Position numbers and translations under genes: made by a program. Source: Burkholderia sp. Bp8963 (lineage in GTDB: Bacteria; Pseudomonadota; Gammaproteobacteria; Burkholderiales; Burkholderiaceae). From it: a stretch of DNA of 57,903 nt. Under the pieces are notes generated by a model. That model worked only from the letters and a program-made list of their open reading frames with translations, ran no database searches and was not told the origin of the DNA. How positions within the stretch are numbered: the stretch's first letter is position 1; each line of letters opens with the position of its first letter. Shown here piece after piece: positions 35,040-43,255 of this stretch. The stretch is from positions 1 through 57,903 of the forward strand of contig NZ_QTQP01000044.1 in NCBI RefSeq assembly GCF_003854275.1. Reading direction: 5' to 3'.

Positions 35040-35481
35040 GCGCGGCTTTTCCCTCCATTTGCGCCGCCGCATCCTGCGGCGGCGTATCCACTCTCACATC
35101 GCGCTGATAGAAGCCCGGAAAGCGCTCGAGCTGGCGCCGCGCGTCTTCCGGATCGGCGTCTTCGTGCAGCACCGCGCTCGAAAACCCGGTGCGCTCCATC
35201 AGCAGCAACTGATCGATCATCACGTCGCCGGTCGCGCGCAGGTCGCCGGCGAAGCCGAAGCGCTTGCGCAACAGGTAGGCCTGGCTGTACGCGCGGCCGT
35301 CGGTGAACGCCGGGAACTGCAGGTCGATTCGTGACGCGGCTGCGATCTGCGCGGCGAGCGGCGCGAGGTCCTCGTCGTTGGCGATCGCGAGCGTCGTGTC
35401 GCCGTGCTGCTGCGCGGCGCGCGTGTCGTCGTCGTGGCGGGCCGGCGTCAGCAGCCGGATGCGTTCGGTCGGGTTCGTCAT
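35014..35481 (-). CDS. DUF934 protein, sulfur-assimilation partner
   Basis: 155-residue soluble DUF934 family protein (often annotated as a probable oxidoreductase accessory in sulfate reduction clusters). Visible family segments: LQFPAFTDGRAYSQAYLLRKR, GDVMIDQLLLMERTGF, and a C-terminal ERFPGFYQ. The start overlaps the stop of the upstream sulfite reductase (ATGA), indicating a joint role. The biochemical function is not established. Its 3' end overlaps that of acvB. Confidence 0.85.
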   Translation of the reverse strand: MTNPTERIRLLTPARHDDDTRAAQQHGDTTLAIANDEDLAPLAAQIAAASRIDLQFPAFTDGRAYSQAYLLRKRFGFAGDLRATGDVMIDQLLLMERTGFSSAVLHEDADPEDARRQLERFPGFYQRDVRVDTPPQDAAAQMEGKAALSARPPAS

Positions 35482-37262
35482 GCATGCTCCGCGAGATGGC
35501 GCGCGCGCTGCGCGGCAGTCTTGAACGGCTCGTGGCCGATGCGGCGCACGGTGTCGATGAACCGCTCGCTGCGGCCGCCGACGTCGAGCCGCGCGTCGAG
35601 ATACGCGGCCACCAGCGCGTCGACGACGTCGACGAGCTCGTCCGCGGAGAACGACGGGCCGATCACCTTGCCCGGCTGCGCGGGCCCGCTTTCGGCCGAG
35701 CCGTCGGAGCCGCCGAGCGTCACCTGATACCACTCGGCGCCATCCTTGTCGACGCCGAGGATGCCGATGTGGCCACTGTGATGATGGCCGCACGAGTTGA
35801 TGCAGCCGCTGATGTGCAGGTCGATGTCGCCGACGTCGTGCAGCAGGTCGAGATCCTGGAAACGCTCGGCGATCGCATCGGCGATCGGGATCGAACGCGC
35901 ATTCGCGAGCGCGCAGAAATCGCCGCCCGGGCACGCGATCATGTCGGTCAGCAGTCCGACGTTCGCGCTCGCGAGGCCGACCGCGCGCGCGTTTTCCCAC
36001 AGCAGGAACAGGTCGTCGACGTGCACCCACGGCAGTACCGCATTCTGCGTGTGCGTGACGCGCGCCTCGCCGGCCGAGTAGCGGTCCGCGAGATCGGCGA
36101 GCGCGTCGAGCTGGTCCGGCGATGCGTCGCCGGGCGCCTGCAGCCGCCGCTTGAACGACAGCGTGACGATCCGCAGCGACGGGTCGCGATGCGCGGCGAC
36201 ATTGCGCGCGAGCCAGCGCGCAAACGCCGGATGCCGGTGCGCGTACGCGCTGATGCGCGCGTTCGCGTCGTGCAGGTCGACGCTGCGCGGCTTGCGCGAC
36301 GGCGGCACGAAGCACGCGGCGATCCGGTCGAATTCGGCCTGCGGGATCGTATGCGGGCCGCCGTCGAGCTCGACGATCTGCCGGAACTCCTCTTCGACGT
36401 CGTCAATATAGCGCTGCCCCTCGGTCTTCACGAGGATCTTGATGCGCGCCTTGTACTTGTTGTCGCGGCGGCCGTAGCGGTTGTACACGCGCACGATCGC
36501 CTCGATGTAGTTCATCACGTGCCGCCACGGCAGGAACGCGCGCAGCAGCGTCGCGATCATCGGCGTGCGGCCCATCCCGCCGCCGACGCTCACGCGAAAG
36601 CCGAGCTCGCCCGCGTCGTCGCGCACGAGCTTCAGGCCGACGTCGTGCCAGTCGGTCGCCGCGCGATCCTCGGCCGCGCCGGTGATCGCGATCTTGAACT
36701 TGCGCGGCAGGAACGCGAACTCGGGATGCAGCGTCGTCCATTGACGCATCGCCTCGGCGAACGGGCGCGGATCGGCGATCTCGTCCGGCGCGACACCCGC
36801 GCGCTCGTCGCACGAGATGTTGCGGATGCAGTTGCCGCTCGTCTGGATGCCGTGCATGTCGACGGTCGCGAGCAGGTCCATCACGTCGGCCGCTTTCGCG
36901 AGCGGAATCCAGTTGAACTGCACGTTGGTGCGCGTCGTAAAGTGCGCATTGCGGGTCGGCAGGCGCGTCGTGCCGAGCTGCGCCTGCGCGTCGCAGGCGG
37001 CGCGGTAGGTCGCGTCGTCGGGTACGTCGTAGTCGCGCGCGATCCGCGCGAGCACGCGCAGCTGAGCGCTCGACAGCTCGCCGTACGGCACGGCGACGCG
37101 CAGCATCGGCGCATGGCGCTGCACGTACCAGCCGTTCTGCAGCCGCAGCGGCCGGAACGCGTCTTCACTCAACGCGCCGCGCTGCCAGCGTTCGAGCTGG
37201 TCGCGAAACTGGGCGGCGCGGCTCTGCACGAGCGCGCGGTCGAAATCCGTATATCGATACAT
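35478..37262 (-). CDS. cysI: Siroheme sulfite (nitrite/sulfite) reductase
   Basis: 594-residue hemoprotein of the nitrite/sulfite reductase family reducing sulfite to sulfide in cysteine synthesis. It has duplicated ferredoxin-like and siroheme-binding halves: LPTRNAHFTTRTNVQFNWI and TSGNCIRNISCDE in the first, and the [4Fe-4S]/siroheme cysteines in ACPGGDFC (about 452) and SGCINSCGHHHSGHIG (about 495) in the second. Coupling to DUF934 is typical of proteobacterial cys clusters and favours sulfite over nitrite. Cofactor supply would also depend on SUMT activity such as that encoded at 5685-6476. Confidence 0.88.
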   Translation of the reverse strand: MYRYTDFDRALVQSRAAQFRDQLERWQRGALSEDAFRPLRLQNGWYVQRHAPMLRVAVPYGELSSAQLRVLARIARDYDVPDDATYRAACDAQAQLGTTRLPTRNAHFTTRTNVQFNWIPLAKAADVMDLLATVDMHGIQTSGNCIRNISCDERAGVAPDEIADPRPFAEAMRQWTTLHPEFAFLPRKFKIAITGAAEDRAATDWHDVGLKLVRDDAGELGFRVSVGGGMGRTPMIATLLRAFLPWRHVMNYIEAIVRVYNRYGRRDNKYKARIKILVKTEGQRYIDDVEEEFRQIVELDGGPHTIPQAEFDRIAACFVPPSRKPRSVDLHDANARISAYAHRHPAFARWLARNVAAHRDPSLRIVTLSFKRRLQAPGDASPDQLDALADLADRYSAGEARVTHTQNAVLPWVHVDDLFLLWENARAVGLASANVGLLTDMIACPGGDFCALANARSIPIADAIAERFQDLDLLHDVGDIDLHISGCINSCGHHHSGHIGILGVDKDGAEWYQVTLGGSDGSAESGPAQPGKVIGPSFSADELVDVVDALVAAYLDARLDVGGRSERFIDTVRRIGHEPFKTAAQRARHLAEHA

Positions 37263-37434
37263 GGAGTCGGAGGCAACGTGAGCGGCGCGGGGCGCGCCGC
37301 TCGTCGGGTGCGCGCGTCCGGGCGGACGCGACGAAAGGACAGCGTAGAGAATGGGCGGGGCCGCAACAAGGAGCAGTTGCCGGCGGAATGGGCGCAGCAG
37401 ATGCGCGCCGGGCGCGCACGACGGCAGATCGGCT

Positions 37435-38865
37435 TCAGCCCGCCTTGCGCACCGCGGGCCCCGCGACGAGCTCGCCGAGCACGCGGATCGCCCGCTCGAT
37501 CTCGCGGCTCCACGGGTGGCCGAAATTCACGCGCACGCAGCGCTCGAAGCCATGCGCCGCGGAAAACAGCGGCCCCGGCGCGAAACTGATGCCGCGCTCG
37601 AGCGCCTGCCGATGGAGTTCCATCGCGTCGATCGCTTCCGGGCATTCGAGCCACAGGAAGTAGCCGCCGTCCGGCTTCACCCATTCGACGCCCGCCGGTA
37701 GCCAGCGCCGCAGCGCGTCGTCCATCCGTTCGAGCTGGCCGCGCAGCGCGCCGCGCAGCTTGCGCAGATGGCGATCGTAGCCGCCGTGCTCGAGATAGTT
37801 CGCGATGCCGGCCTGCGCGGGAATGCTCGCGGACAGCGTCGTCATCAGCTTGAGCCGCTGCACCTTCTCCGCATAGCGGCCCGCTGCCGCCCAGCCGATC
37901 CGGTAACCGGGCGCGAGCGTCTTCGAGAACGAACTGCAGTGCATCACGAGGCCGTGCCGGTCGAACGCGCGAGCGGGCAGCGGGTAGTCGGGCCCGAAAT
38001 GCAGCTCGCCGTACACGTCGTCCTCGATCAGCGGCACGTCGCGCGCGGCGAGCAGCTCGACGAGCGCGCGCTTCTTCTCGGCCGATAGCGTGACACCGGT
38101 CGGATTCTGGAAATTCGTCATGAACCAGCACGCGCGCACGTTGTGGCGGTCGAGCGCGTTCTCGAGTGCGACGAGATCGAGCCCCGCATGCGGATCGACC
38201 GGAATCTCGACCGCCCGCAGGTCGAGCCGCTCGATCGCCTGCAGCGCCGCGTAGAAACCGGGTGCTTCGACGGCCACCACGTCACCGGGCCGCGTGACGG
38301 CCATCAGGCACAGGTTCAGCGCTTCGAGCGCGCCGTTCGTGACGACGATCTCGTCGACCGGCTGCGACACGCCCATCGCGAGATAGCGCAGCGCGATCTG
38401 CTGGCGCAGCTGCTCGTTGCCGGGCGGCAGGTCGACGACCGTGCTCCACGGGCTGACGAGCCGCGTCGCCTGCGCAAGCGATTTTGCAAGCCGCGGCAGC
38501 GGAAACAGCTGCGGCGACGGAAACGCGGAGCCGAGCGGCACGATGCCGGGCTGGGTCGCGGCGTCGAGCACCGAGAACACGAGGTCGCTGATGTCGACCT
38601 TGCGCGTCGCGCCGGCGGAGCGGCTCGCGCGCCGCTTCGCGGGCGGGCGCGCACCGGGCGCGACGTAGTAGCCGGAGCGCTCGCGCGCACGAATCAGGCC
38701 CCACTGTTCGAGCAGGTAGTACGCGCGAAACACCGTCGACTGGCTGACGCCGTGCTGCGCGATGATCTGGCGCAGCGACGGCAGGCGCGTGCCGACCGCG
38801 AGGTTGCCGTTGCGGATTTCGTCGGCAATCGTGTTGGCGAGGGTTTCGTAGCGTTTCATTGCCAT
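37435..38865 (-). CDS. MocR-type GntR/aminotransferase regulator
   Basis: 476-residue PLP-binding transcription factor. An N-terminal GntR winged helix (LANTIADEIRNGNLAVGTRLPSLRQ, HGVSQSTVFRAYYLLEQWG) is joined by a short linker to a fold-type I aminotransferase domain, with the PLP lysine in SFSKTLAPGYRIGW and FQNPTGVTLS. Such proteins control PLP, taurine, GABA or amino-acid metabolism; the target here is unknown. The start at 38865 gives MAMKRYE; no good Shine-Dalgarno is visible, so 38859 is also possible. Upstream lies a long intergenic region with an 11-bp inverted repeat. Confidence 0.88.
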   Translation of the reverse strand: MAMKRYETLANTIADEIRNGNLAVGTRLPSLRQIIAQHGVSQSTVFRAYYLLEQWGLIRARERSGYYVAPGARPPAKRRASRSAGATRKVDISDLVFSVLDAATQPGIVPLGSAFPSPQLFPLPRLAKSLAQATRLVSPWSTVVDLPPGNEQLRQQIALRYLAMGVSQPVDEIVVTNGALEALNLCLMAVTRPGDVVAVEAPGFYAALQAIERLDLRAVEIPVDPHAGLDLVALENALDRHNVRACWFMTNFQNPTGVTLSAEKKRALVELLAARDVPLIEDDVYGELHFGPDYPLPARAFDRHGLVMHCSSFSKTLAPGYRIGWAAAGRYAEKVQRLKLMTTLSASIPAQAGIANYLEHGGYDRHLRKLRGALRGQLERMDDALRRWLPAGVEWVKPDGGYFLWLECPEAIDAMELHRQALERGISFAPGPLFSAAHGFERCVRVNFGHPWSREIERAIRVLGELVAGPAVRKAG

Positions 38866-39040
38866 ATGGGAGGGAGCACGCCGCGGGATGCGGGCCCGTA
38901 TGGCTTCGCGCGCGGCAGGCGGCTCATTGATTGTGTCCGATGACCGACGGCAAAAGGATAGCGCATCCGTCCCCGAGGGCGGCGTCGAAGCGGGCACGAA
39001 GCCGCAGTGCGTGCCGAATGCGGGCGATTGTCGATTGCCG

Positions 39041-39070
39041 ATCGGAATGCGTGTATGCGCGCATTCCGAT
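39041..39070. promoter_or_regulatory. 11-bp perfect inverted repeat (operator candidate)
   Basis: Arms ATCGGAATGCG (39041-39051) and CGCATTCCGAT (39060-39070) around 8 bp. It lies 176 bp upstream of the MocR start and about 395 bp before the plus-strand operon. No T-run follows, so an operator is more likely than a terminator. Confidence 0.5.
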
Positions 39071-39251
39071 TCGATTGATGTGCCGAAAGTACGAATGCAA
39101 TTCATCTGACATGGAATTCGTCTGACGAAGCCGCGCATCAAATAACAACGCGCCGACTCAATTTTTACGACGTGCTGTCGTTAACGATTCAGTGCGTCAT
39201 TCGATCGGATCCGCGATCACGGATTGCCGGCAGGCGATTTGCCTGATCAAT

Positions 39252-39267
39252 CCGCAATTGATTGCGG
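39252..39267. repeat. Short inverted repeat CCGCAA/TTGCGG
   Basis: 6-bp perfect arms around TTGA in the divergent region, about 200 bp before the binding-protein gene. Possible regulator site; weak on its own. Confidence 0.3.
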
Positions 39268-39464
39268 CCGCAACGTTACGCAGCCAGATAAATGGAATCG
39301 ACGCGTTGCAGATTTAAGTCCGTACCGCGAATCATTCCGTATCAACGGGTAAAAAAATGCAGGAATGAATCCGCGTGTGGCGAGTTCTTGTTGCATGCCG
39401 TTCCTTTTTATGGTCTTGTAGCAAATTCAAACAATCGCATCGACTAGAAAAAAAGGACAGTCGA

Positions 39465-40589
39465 ATGCAGCCGTACGAGGCGGACTCAGTCCGATTGATC
39501 AGGGGAATTGGCGCGTGTTGGCGCGGGGTCAACGTTGCGACGCGTACGATTCTCATCGTTTTGATGTCAGGCCTGCTTTGCATGTCTGGCGTCGCTGCGC
39601 CGGAATCCGCAAACGAAAACGTTTTGCGTGTTCTCGCGTGGCCCGGTTATGCGGATAACGATGTCGTCAGCGCTTTCGAATCGCAATTCCATGTGCGCGT
39701 CGAAGTGACCTTCGTCGATTCCGACGAAGCGTTATGGTCGCGGATGCATAGCGCTTCGCCGCCGGCCTATGACGTGCTCGCCGCGAATACGGCCGAGATC
39801 CAGCGTTATGCGCGCGACAGGCTGCTCGCGCCGCTCGATCTGTCGCGCATTCCGAACCGGCAGCGGCAATTGCCGAATTTCCAGCAGGTCGACAGGATCG
39901 GCGGCCTCGTGCGCCATGGCGCGACCTACGCCGTGCCGTTCACGTACTCGTCGATGGGGCTCATCTACGACCGCAAGCAGGTACCGGCCGCGCCGCATTC
40001 GATGCTCGAGCTGTGGGATCCGCGCTACCGCGGCAAGGTGCTCGATTTCAACAGCGCGCAGCACAATTTCTCGTTCACCGCGCTGGCGCTCGGCTATGCC
40101 GATCCGTTCAAGCTGTCGCGTGCACAGACGAATGCGGTCGCGCACAAGCTCGTCGAGCTGCGCCGCAACCTGCTCACGTACTACACGCTGCCCGAGGAGG
40201 CGACCGCGCTGTTCGTCCAGCATCACGCGGCGCTGATGTTCGGCAACTACGGCACGCAGCAGGTCGAGCTGCTGCGCCGCGCGGGCGCGGACGTCGGCTA
40301 CGTGATTCCGGACGAAGGCGCGCTTGCGTGGCTCGACTGCTGGGCAATGACGCGCGGCGCGGAGCATCCGGAACTCGCGCTCGCCTGGATCAACTACATG
40401 CTCGAGCCGGCGATCGGCGCGCTGCTCACGCAGCGCCAGGGGCTCGCGAATACGCTTGCGCCGCCGCCGGGCCTCGGCGCCGGGCATCAGCATCTCGTAT
40501 GGATCCAGCCGGTCGAGAGCATCGCGCGTCGCGAGGCGCTGTGGAGCCGCATCGTATCGGGCGACCGGCCGGAGCGCTTCGCTAAATGA
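39465..40589 (+). CDS. Periplasmic polyamine-binding-protein-like (PotD/NspS-like) protein
   Basis: 374 residues with an N-terminal hydrophobic export segment (TRTILIVLMSGLLCMSGVAA) and a type-2 periplasmic binding fold related to PotD/PotF: LRVLAWPGYADNDVVSAFE at the mature N-terminus, YAVPFTYSSMGLIYDRK, and LDCWAMTRGAEHPELALAWINYML. No ABC permease or ATPase gene is nearby; instead the stop overlaps the start of a membrane diguanylate cyclase (ATGA). That suggests a sensing rather than transport role, as for Vibrio NspS with MbaA. ATG at 39465 is preceded by AAAAAGGAC. Confidence 0.8.
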   Translation: MQPYEADSVRLIRGIGACWRGVNVATRTILIVLMSGLLCMSGVAAPESANENVLRVLAWPGYADNDVVSAFESQFHVRVEVTFVDSDEALWSRMHSASPPAYDVLAANTAEIQRYARDRLLAPLDLSRIPNRQRQLPNFQQVDRIGGLVRHGATYAVPFTYSSMGLIYDRKQVPAAPHSMLELWDPRYRGKVLDFNSAQHNFSFTALALGYADPFKLSRAQTNAVAHKLVELRRNLLTYYTLPEEATALFVQHHAALMFGNYGTQQVELLRRAGADVGYVIPDEGALAWLDCWAMTRGAEHPELALAWINYMLEPAIGALLTQRQGLANTLAPPPGLGAGHQHLVWIQPVESIARREALWSRIVSGDRPERFAK

Positions 40590-42337
40590 TCAAGCTCGGC
40601 CTCACGTCGAAACTGTCGGTGCTGCTCGCCTGCATCGGCGTCGTGGCGTCCGGCTTGACCGGCTATTACGCGTATCGCGCAAACCGCGCGATGCTCGTGC
40701 AGGAAGCGCAGCACAGCCTGCTGACGTCGACGCAGCTGCTGGGGCAACGCTTTACCGCCGCGCTCGGCGACGTCGCCGACGACGCGCTGGTGCTCGCGAC
40801 GATGCCGTCGTCGGCGGACGTCGCGAGCGGGGACGATCCCGCGCACGCTCGGCGCCAGCGACTCGAACAGGTGTACTACAGCTTCATGCAGTATCACCCC
40901 GAGTACTTGAGGGTCCGCCTGATCGCGCGCGCGCACTACGGGCTCGAGCGGATTCGCGTGGACCGCGACGTGCACGGCATCGCCGTGCTGCCGGAGGGCG
41001 AATTCCAGGAGAAGGGACAGTTCTCCTACGTGTTCGATACGCTGTCGACCGCGCAGGGCCACATCTACCTGTCGCCGATCGCGATCAATCACGAGACGGG
41101 GTCGCATGCGGCAGAGGGGCAGCCGATCCTGCGCGTCGGCACGCCGGTCACCGACGCGCGCGGCGAGACGGTCGGCGCGCTCGTGATCGACGTCGAGCTG
41201 ACGCGCGTGTTCTCGCGGCTCGAACGCGATCTGCCGGAAGACTATCGCGTGTATCTTGCGAACGAGTGGGGCGATTTCCTCGTCCATCCGGATCCGGCGC
41301 AGACTTTCGGGTTCGACCGCGGTCGGCGCGTGCTGATGCAGGACTCGTTTCCGGCGACGAAGCCGCTCTTCGAGGAATCGCGCGCGAGCGTGACGTGCGC
41401 CGAGTCGCCGCGCGCGCCCGACCAGTTGCTCGCGTTCGCGCGCACGCAGTTCAGCCGCGGCGAGGACAACCGCTTCGTCGTGCTCGGAATCGAGCGTCCG
41501 CTGGCGGACGTGGTCGCGCCCGCCGCGATGCTCGGCGGCCGGATCGTGCGGATGGTGCTGATCTCGAGCGTGTTTGCGGTGATCCTCGCGATCCTGTTCG
41601 CGCGTGCGCTCACGCGGCCGCTGCAGACGCTCGCGCGCGCGGCGACCCACGTGTTCGACGATCCCGCCGCGGAGCGGCTGCCGGTCGAGCGCTCGGACGA
41701 GATCGGCATCCTCGCGCGCTGCTTCGACTGCATGCGCGTCGAGATCCGCACGCAGCTGACGATGCTGCGCGCGAAGCAGCAGGAGCTCACGCATCTGGCC
41801 GGCCACGACGTGCTGACCGGGCTGCCGAACCGGCTGCTGTTCATGGAGCGGCTCGACGGCGCGATCCGCCATGCGGCGACGGCGAACGAGGGGCTCGCGG
41901 TGATGTTCGTCGATCTCGACCGCTTCAAGCAGATCAACGATCAGCTCGGGCATTCGGCGGGCGACCGCACGCTCGTCGCGGTCGCGAAGCGGCTGAACCT
42001 CGTGCTGCGCAGCGGCGACATGGCCGCGCGGCTCGGCGGCGACGAATTCATCGTGCTGCTGGCGGGCGCGCATTCGCCGGAGGTGATCCGCGAGATCGCG
42101 TCGCGCATCCAGGGCGTGATGGCCGAGGAGCTGGAATTCGGCGAGCGGCGCATGGCGGTCGGCGCGAGCATCGGCGTCAGCGAGTTCCCGGCTGACGGCC
42201 GCTCGGCCGAGGAACTGCTGGTCAAGGCCGATGCCGCGATGTATGCGGCGAAGGCATCCGGGCAGCGCGTGTGCGTCCGGTATCAGGAGCTGCTCGGCGC
42301 GCGGACCTGCCCGGATGGCGAGATCCGCGCGTCGTAG
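40586..42337 (+). CDS. Membrane diguanylate cyclase with periplasmic sensor domain and HAMP
   Basis: 583 residues: transmembrane helix (about 8-30), large periplasmic Cache-like sensor (~35-310), second helix (~318-338), HAMP, then a GGDEF domain (~415-570). The catalytic motif is intact (RLGGDEFIVLL). An RxxD inhibitory site (RSGD) stands five residues before GGDEF, so product feedback by c-di-GMP is likely. There is no EAL domain, unlike MbaA. Coupling to the upstream binding protein suggests that a polyamine-like ligand controls c-di-GMP synthesis (inference). Confidence 0.9.
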   Translation: MIKLGLTSKLSVLLACIGVVASGLTGYYAYRANRAMLVQEAQHSLLTSTQLLGQRFTAALGDVADDALVLATMPSSADVASGDDPAHARRQRLEQVYYSFMQYHPEYLRVRLIARAHYGLERIRVDRDVHGIAVLPEGEFQEKGQFSYVFDTLSTAQGHIYLSPIAINHETGSHAAEGQPILRVGTPVTDARGETVGALVIDVELTRVFSRLERDLPEDYRVYLANEWGDFLVHPDPAQTFGFDRGRRVLMQDSFPATKPLFEESRASVTCAESPRAPDQLLAFARTQFSRGEDNRFVVLGIERPLADVVAPAAMLGGRIVRMVLISSVFAVILAILFARALTRPLQTLARAATHVFDDPAAERLPVERSDEIGILARCFDCMRVEIRTQLTMLRAKQQELTHLAGHDVLTGLPNRLLFMERLDGAIRHAATANEGLAVMFVDLDRFKQINDQLGHSAGDRTLVAVAKRLNLVLRSGDMAARLGGDEFIVLLAGAHSPEVIREIASRIQGVMAEELEFGERRMAVGASIGVSEFPADGRSAEELLVKADAAMYAAKASGQRVCVRYQELLGARTCPDGEIRAS

Positions 42338-42385
42338 GCGGTGGCGTCGGCGTTACTGGCGACATGCCGGCGGACGGCGAACGGC

Positions 42386-42685
42386 TTAGTGGCCGAAGTA
42401 GACCGAGTCGCGCGGGTTCTGCACCTTCGCGGCCGGCGCGGCGCCCTGGACGACCGGCGCGGCTTGCGCGCCGTAGCCGCTGTTGTCGGCGCCTTGCACA
42501 CGGGCCTGCGCGGCCTGGATGTCTGCCGGGTAGTGCGGGCTCGACAGGCCCGGCTTGTAGCCGGCGTTCTCGAGCTGGACCAGCTCGTTGCGCACTTGCG
42601 CGCGGGTCACGGTGCTTTGCGCGAACGCGCCGAACGAAGCGGACAGCGCGGTAGCGGCGACGACTGCGTAGACGATTGATTTCAT
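42386..42685 (-). CDS. DUF4148 exported small protein
   Basis: 99-residue secreted protein with a clear signal peptide (VVAATALSASFGAFAQS) and the DUF4148 core TRAQVRNELVQLENAGYKP, a family abundant in Burkholderiales and of unknown function. A strong GGAGG Shine-Dalgarno precedes the ATG at 42685. Proline/alanine-rich, ending DSVYFGH. It converges with the diguanylate cyclase gene, with no obvious terminator between them. Confidence 0.88.
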   Translation of the reverse strand: MKSIVYAVVAATALSASFGAFAQSTVTRAQVRNELVQLENAGYKPGLSSPHYPADIQAAQARVQGADNSGYGAQAAPVVQGAAPAAKVQNPRDSVYFGH

Positions 42686-42816
42686 GATGACCTCCGATGT
42701 AGTTTGGTTCTCCGCGTTCGACACGATGTCGTAAGCGGTTGAATACATCGTAGGCTTCGACGGTCCTAGGGTAAACGTGGGTTTCGGCGAAAGATCCTTG
42801 TCGCTGAGACAATAAT

Positions 42817-42834
42817 GACGGGATAAATCCCGTC
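42817..42834. promoter_or_regulatory. Operator-like inverted repeat GACGGGAT/ATCCCGTC
   Basis: 8-bp perfect arms separated by AA, about 132 bp upstream of the DUF4148 start and just beyond the stop of the four-cysteine protein gene. It may be a regulator site for the DUF4148 gene or a small 3' hairpin of the upstream gene on the minus strand. Confidence 0.35.
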
Positions 42835-42891
42835 CGTCCCTGATTATTATGTCGCGTCAAGCCCCGATCGGGACGCGGTTGGCGCGGGGGC

Positions 42892-43152
42892 TCAGACGCT
42901 GTCGGCGTCCTCGATTTCCTTGCGCGCGCGGCGCTCCTCGTTGCCGCGGCGCGCACGCAGGCGCTGGCGCGACAGCACGGCGATCACCTGCTGCGTGGAT
43001 GCGCCGGAAGGCACTTCGTTGCGGATGCGGTCGGCGACCATCGGCAGGCCGGCGCGCTGCCGGCGCAGCGCCTGGGCGATCGCGCGGCGGCATTCGTCGC
43101 CATGGCAATCCCATTCGTCGCGGATTTTCTGGCAATAGCGGCATGGTTCCAT
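42892..43152 (-). CDS. Small four-cysteine hypothetical protein
   Basis: 86 residues, unrecognised. The N-terminus places cysteines at 4, 7, 16 and 21 (CRYC...CHGDEC), a likely zinc-ribbon-like metal site, followed by an Arg/Glu-rich helical tail (about 40 % charged) that could bind nucleic acid. Starts at the ATG at 43152, about 100 bp after the phosphoesterase stop on the same strand. The motif and the switch to charged sequence argue for a real gene; expression is unproven. Confidence 0.55.
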   Translation of the reverse strand: MEPCRYCQKIRDEWDCHGDECRRAIAQALRRQRAGLPMVADRIRNEVPSGASTQQVIAVLSRQRLRARRGNEERRARKEIEDADSV

Positions 43153-43255
43153 GCACGACAGTCTAACGTGTCTTCGCGAACGGCGAGTTCTTCGAAAGCC
43201 GCGGTCGACTGTCGGCCGCCGTGCGGGCGCTTGCCCCGCGCGGCGGCCCGCATGC

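Larger units (their letters stand above)
38866..39464. promoter_or_regulatory. Divergent control region between MocR gene and polyamine-sensor operon
   Basis: 599 bp without a credible gene, AT-richer than its flanks toward the right. It carries two clear inverted repeats (39041-39070 and 39252-39267). It should contain the promoters of both the MocR gene and the binding-protein/diguanylate-cyclase operon, but no certain -35/-10 pair could be chosen. Confidence 0.5.

Noticed and set aside
35478..37262. cysI considered as a second assimilatory nitrite reductase
   Set aside because: Family motifs do not separate the two, but coupling to DUF934 is typical of sulfite reduction, and nitrite reduction is already covered by nirBD.
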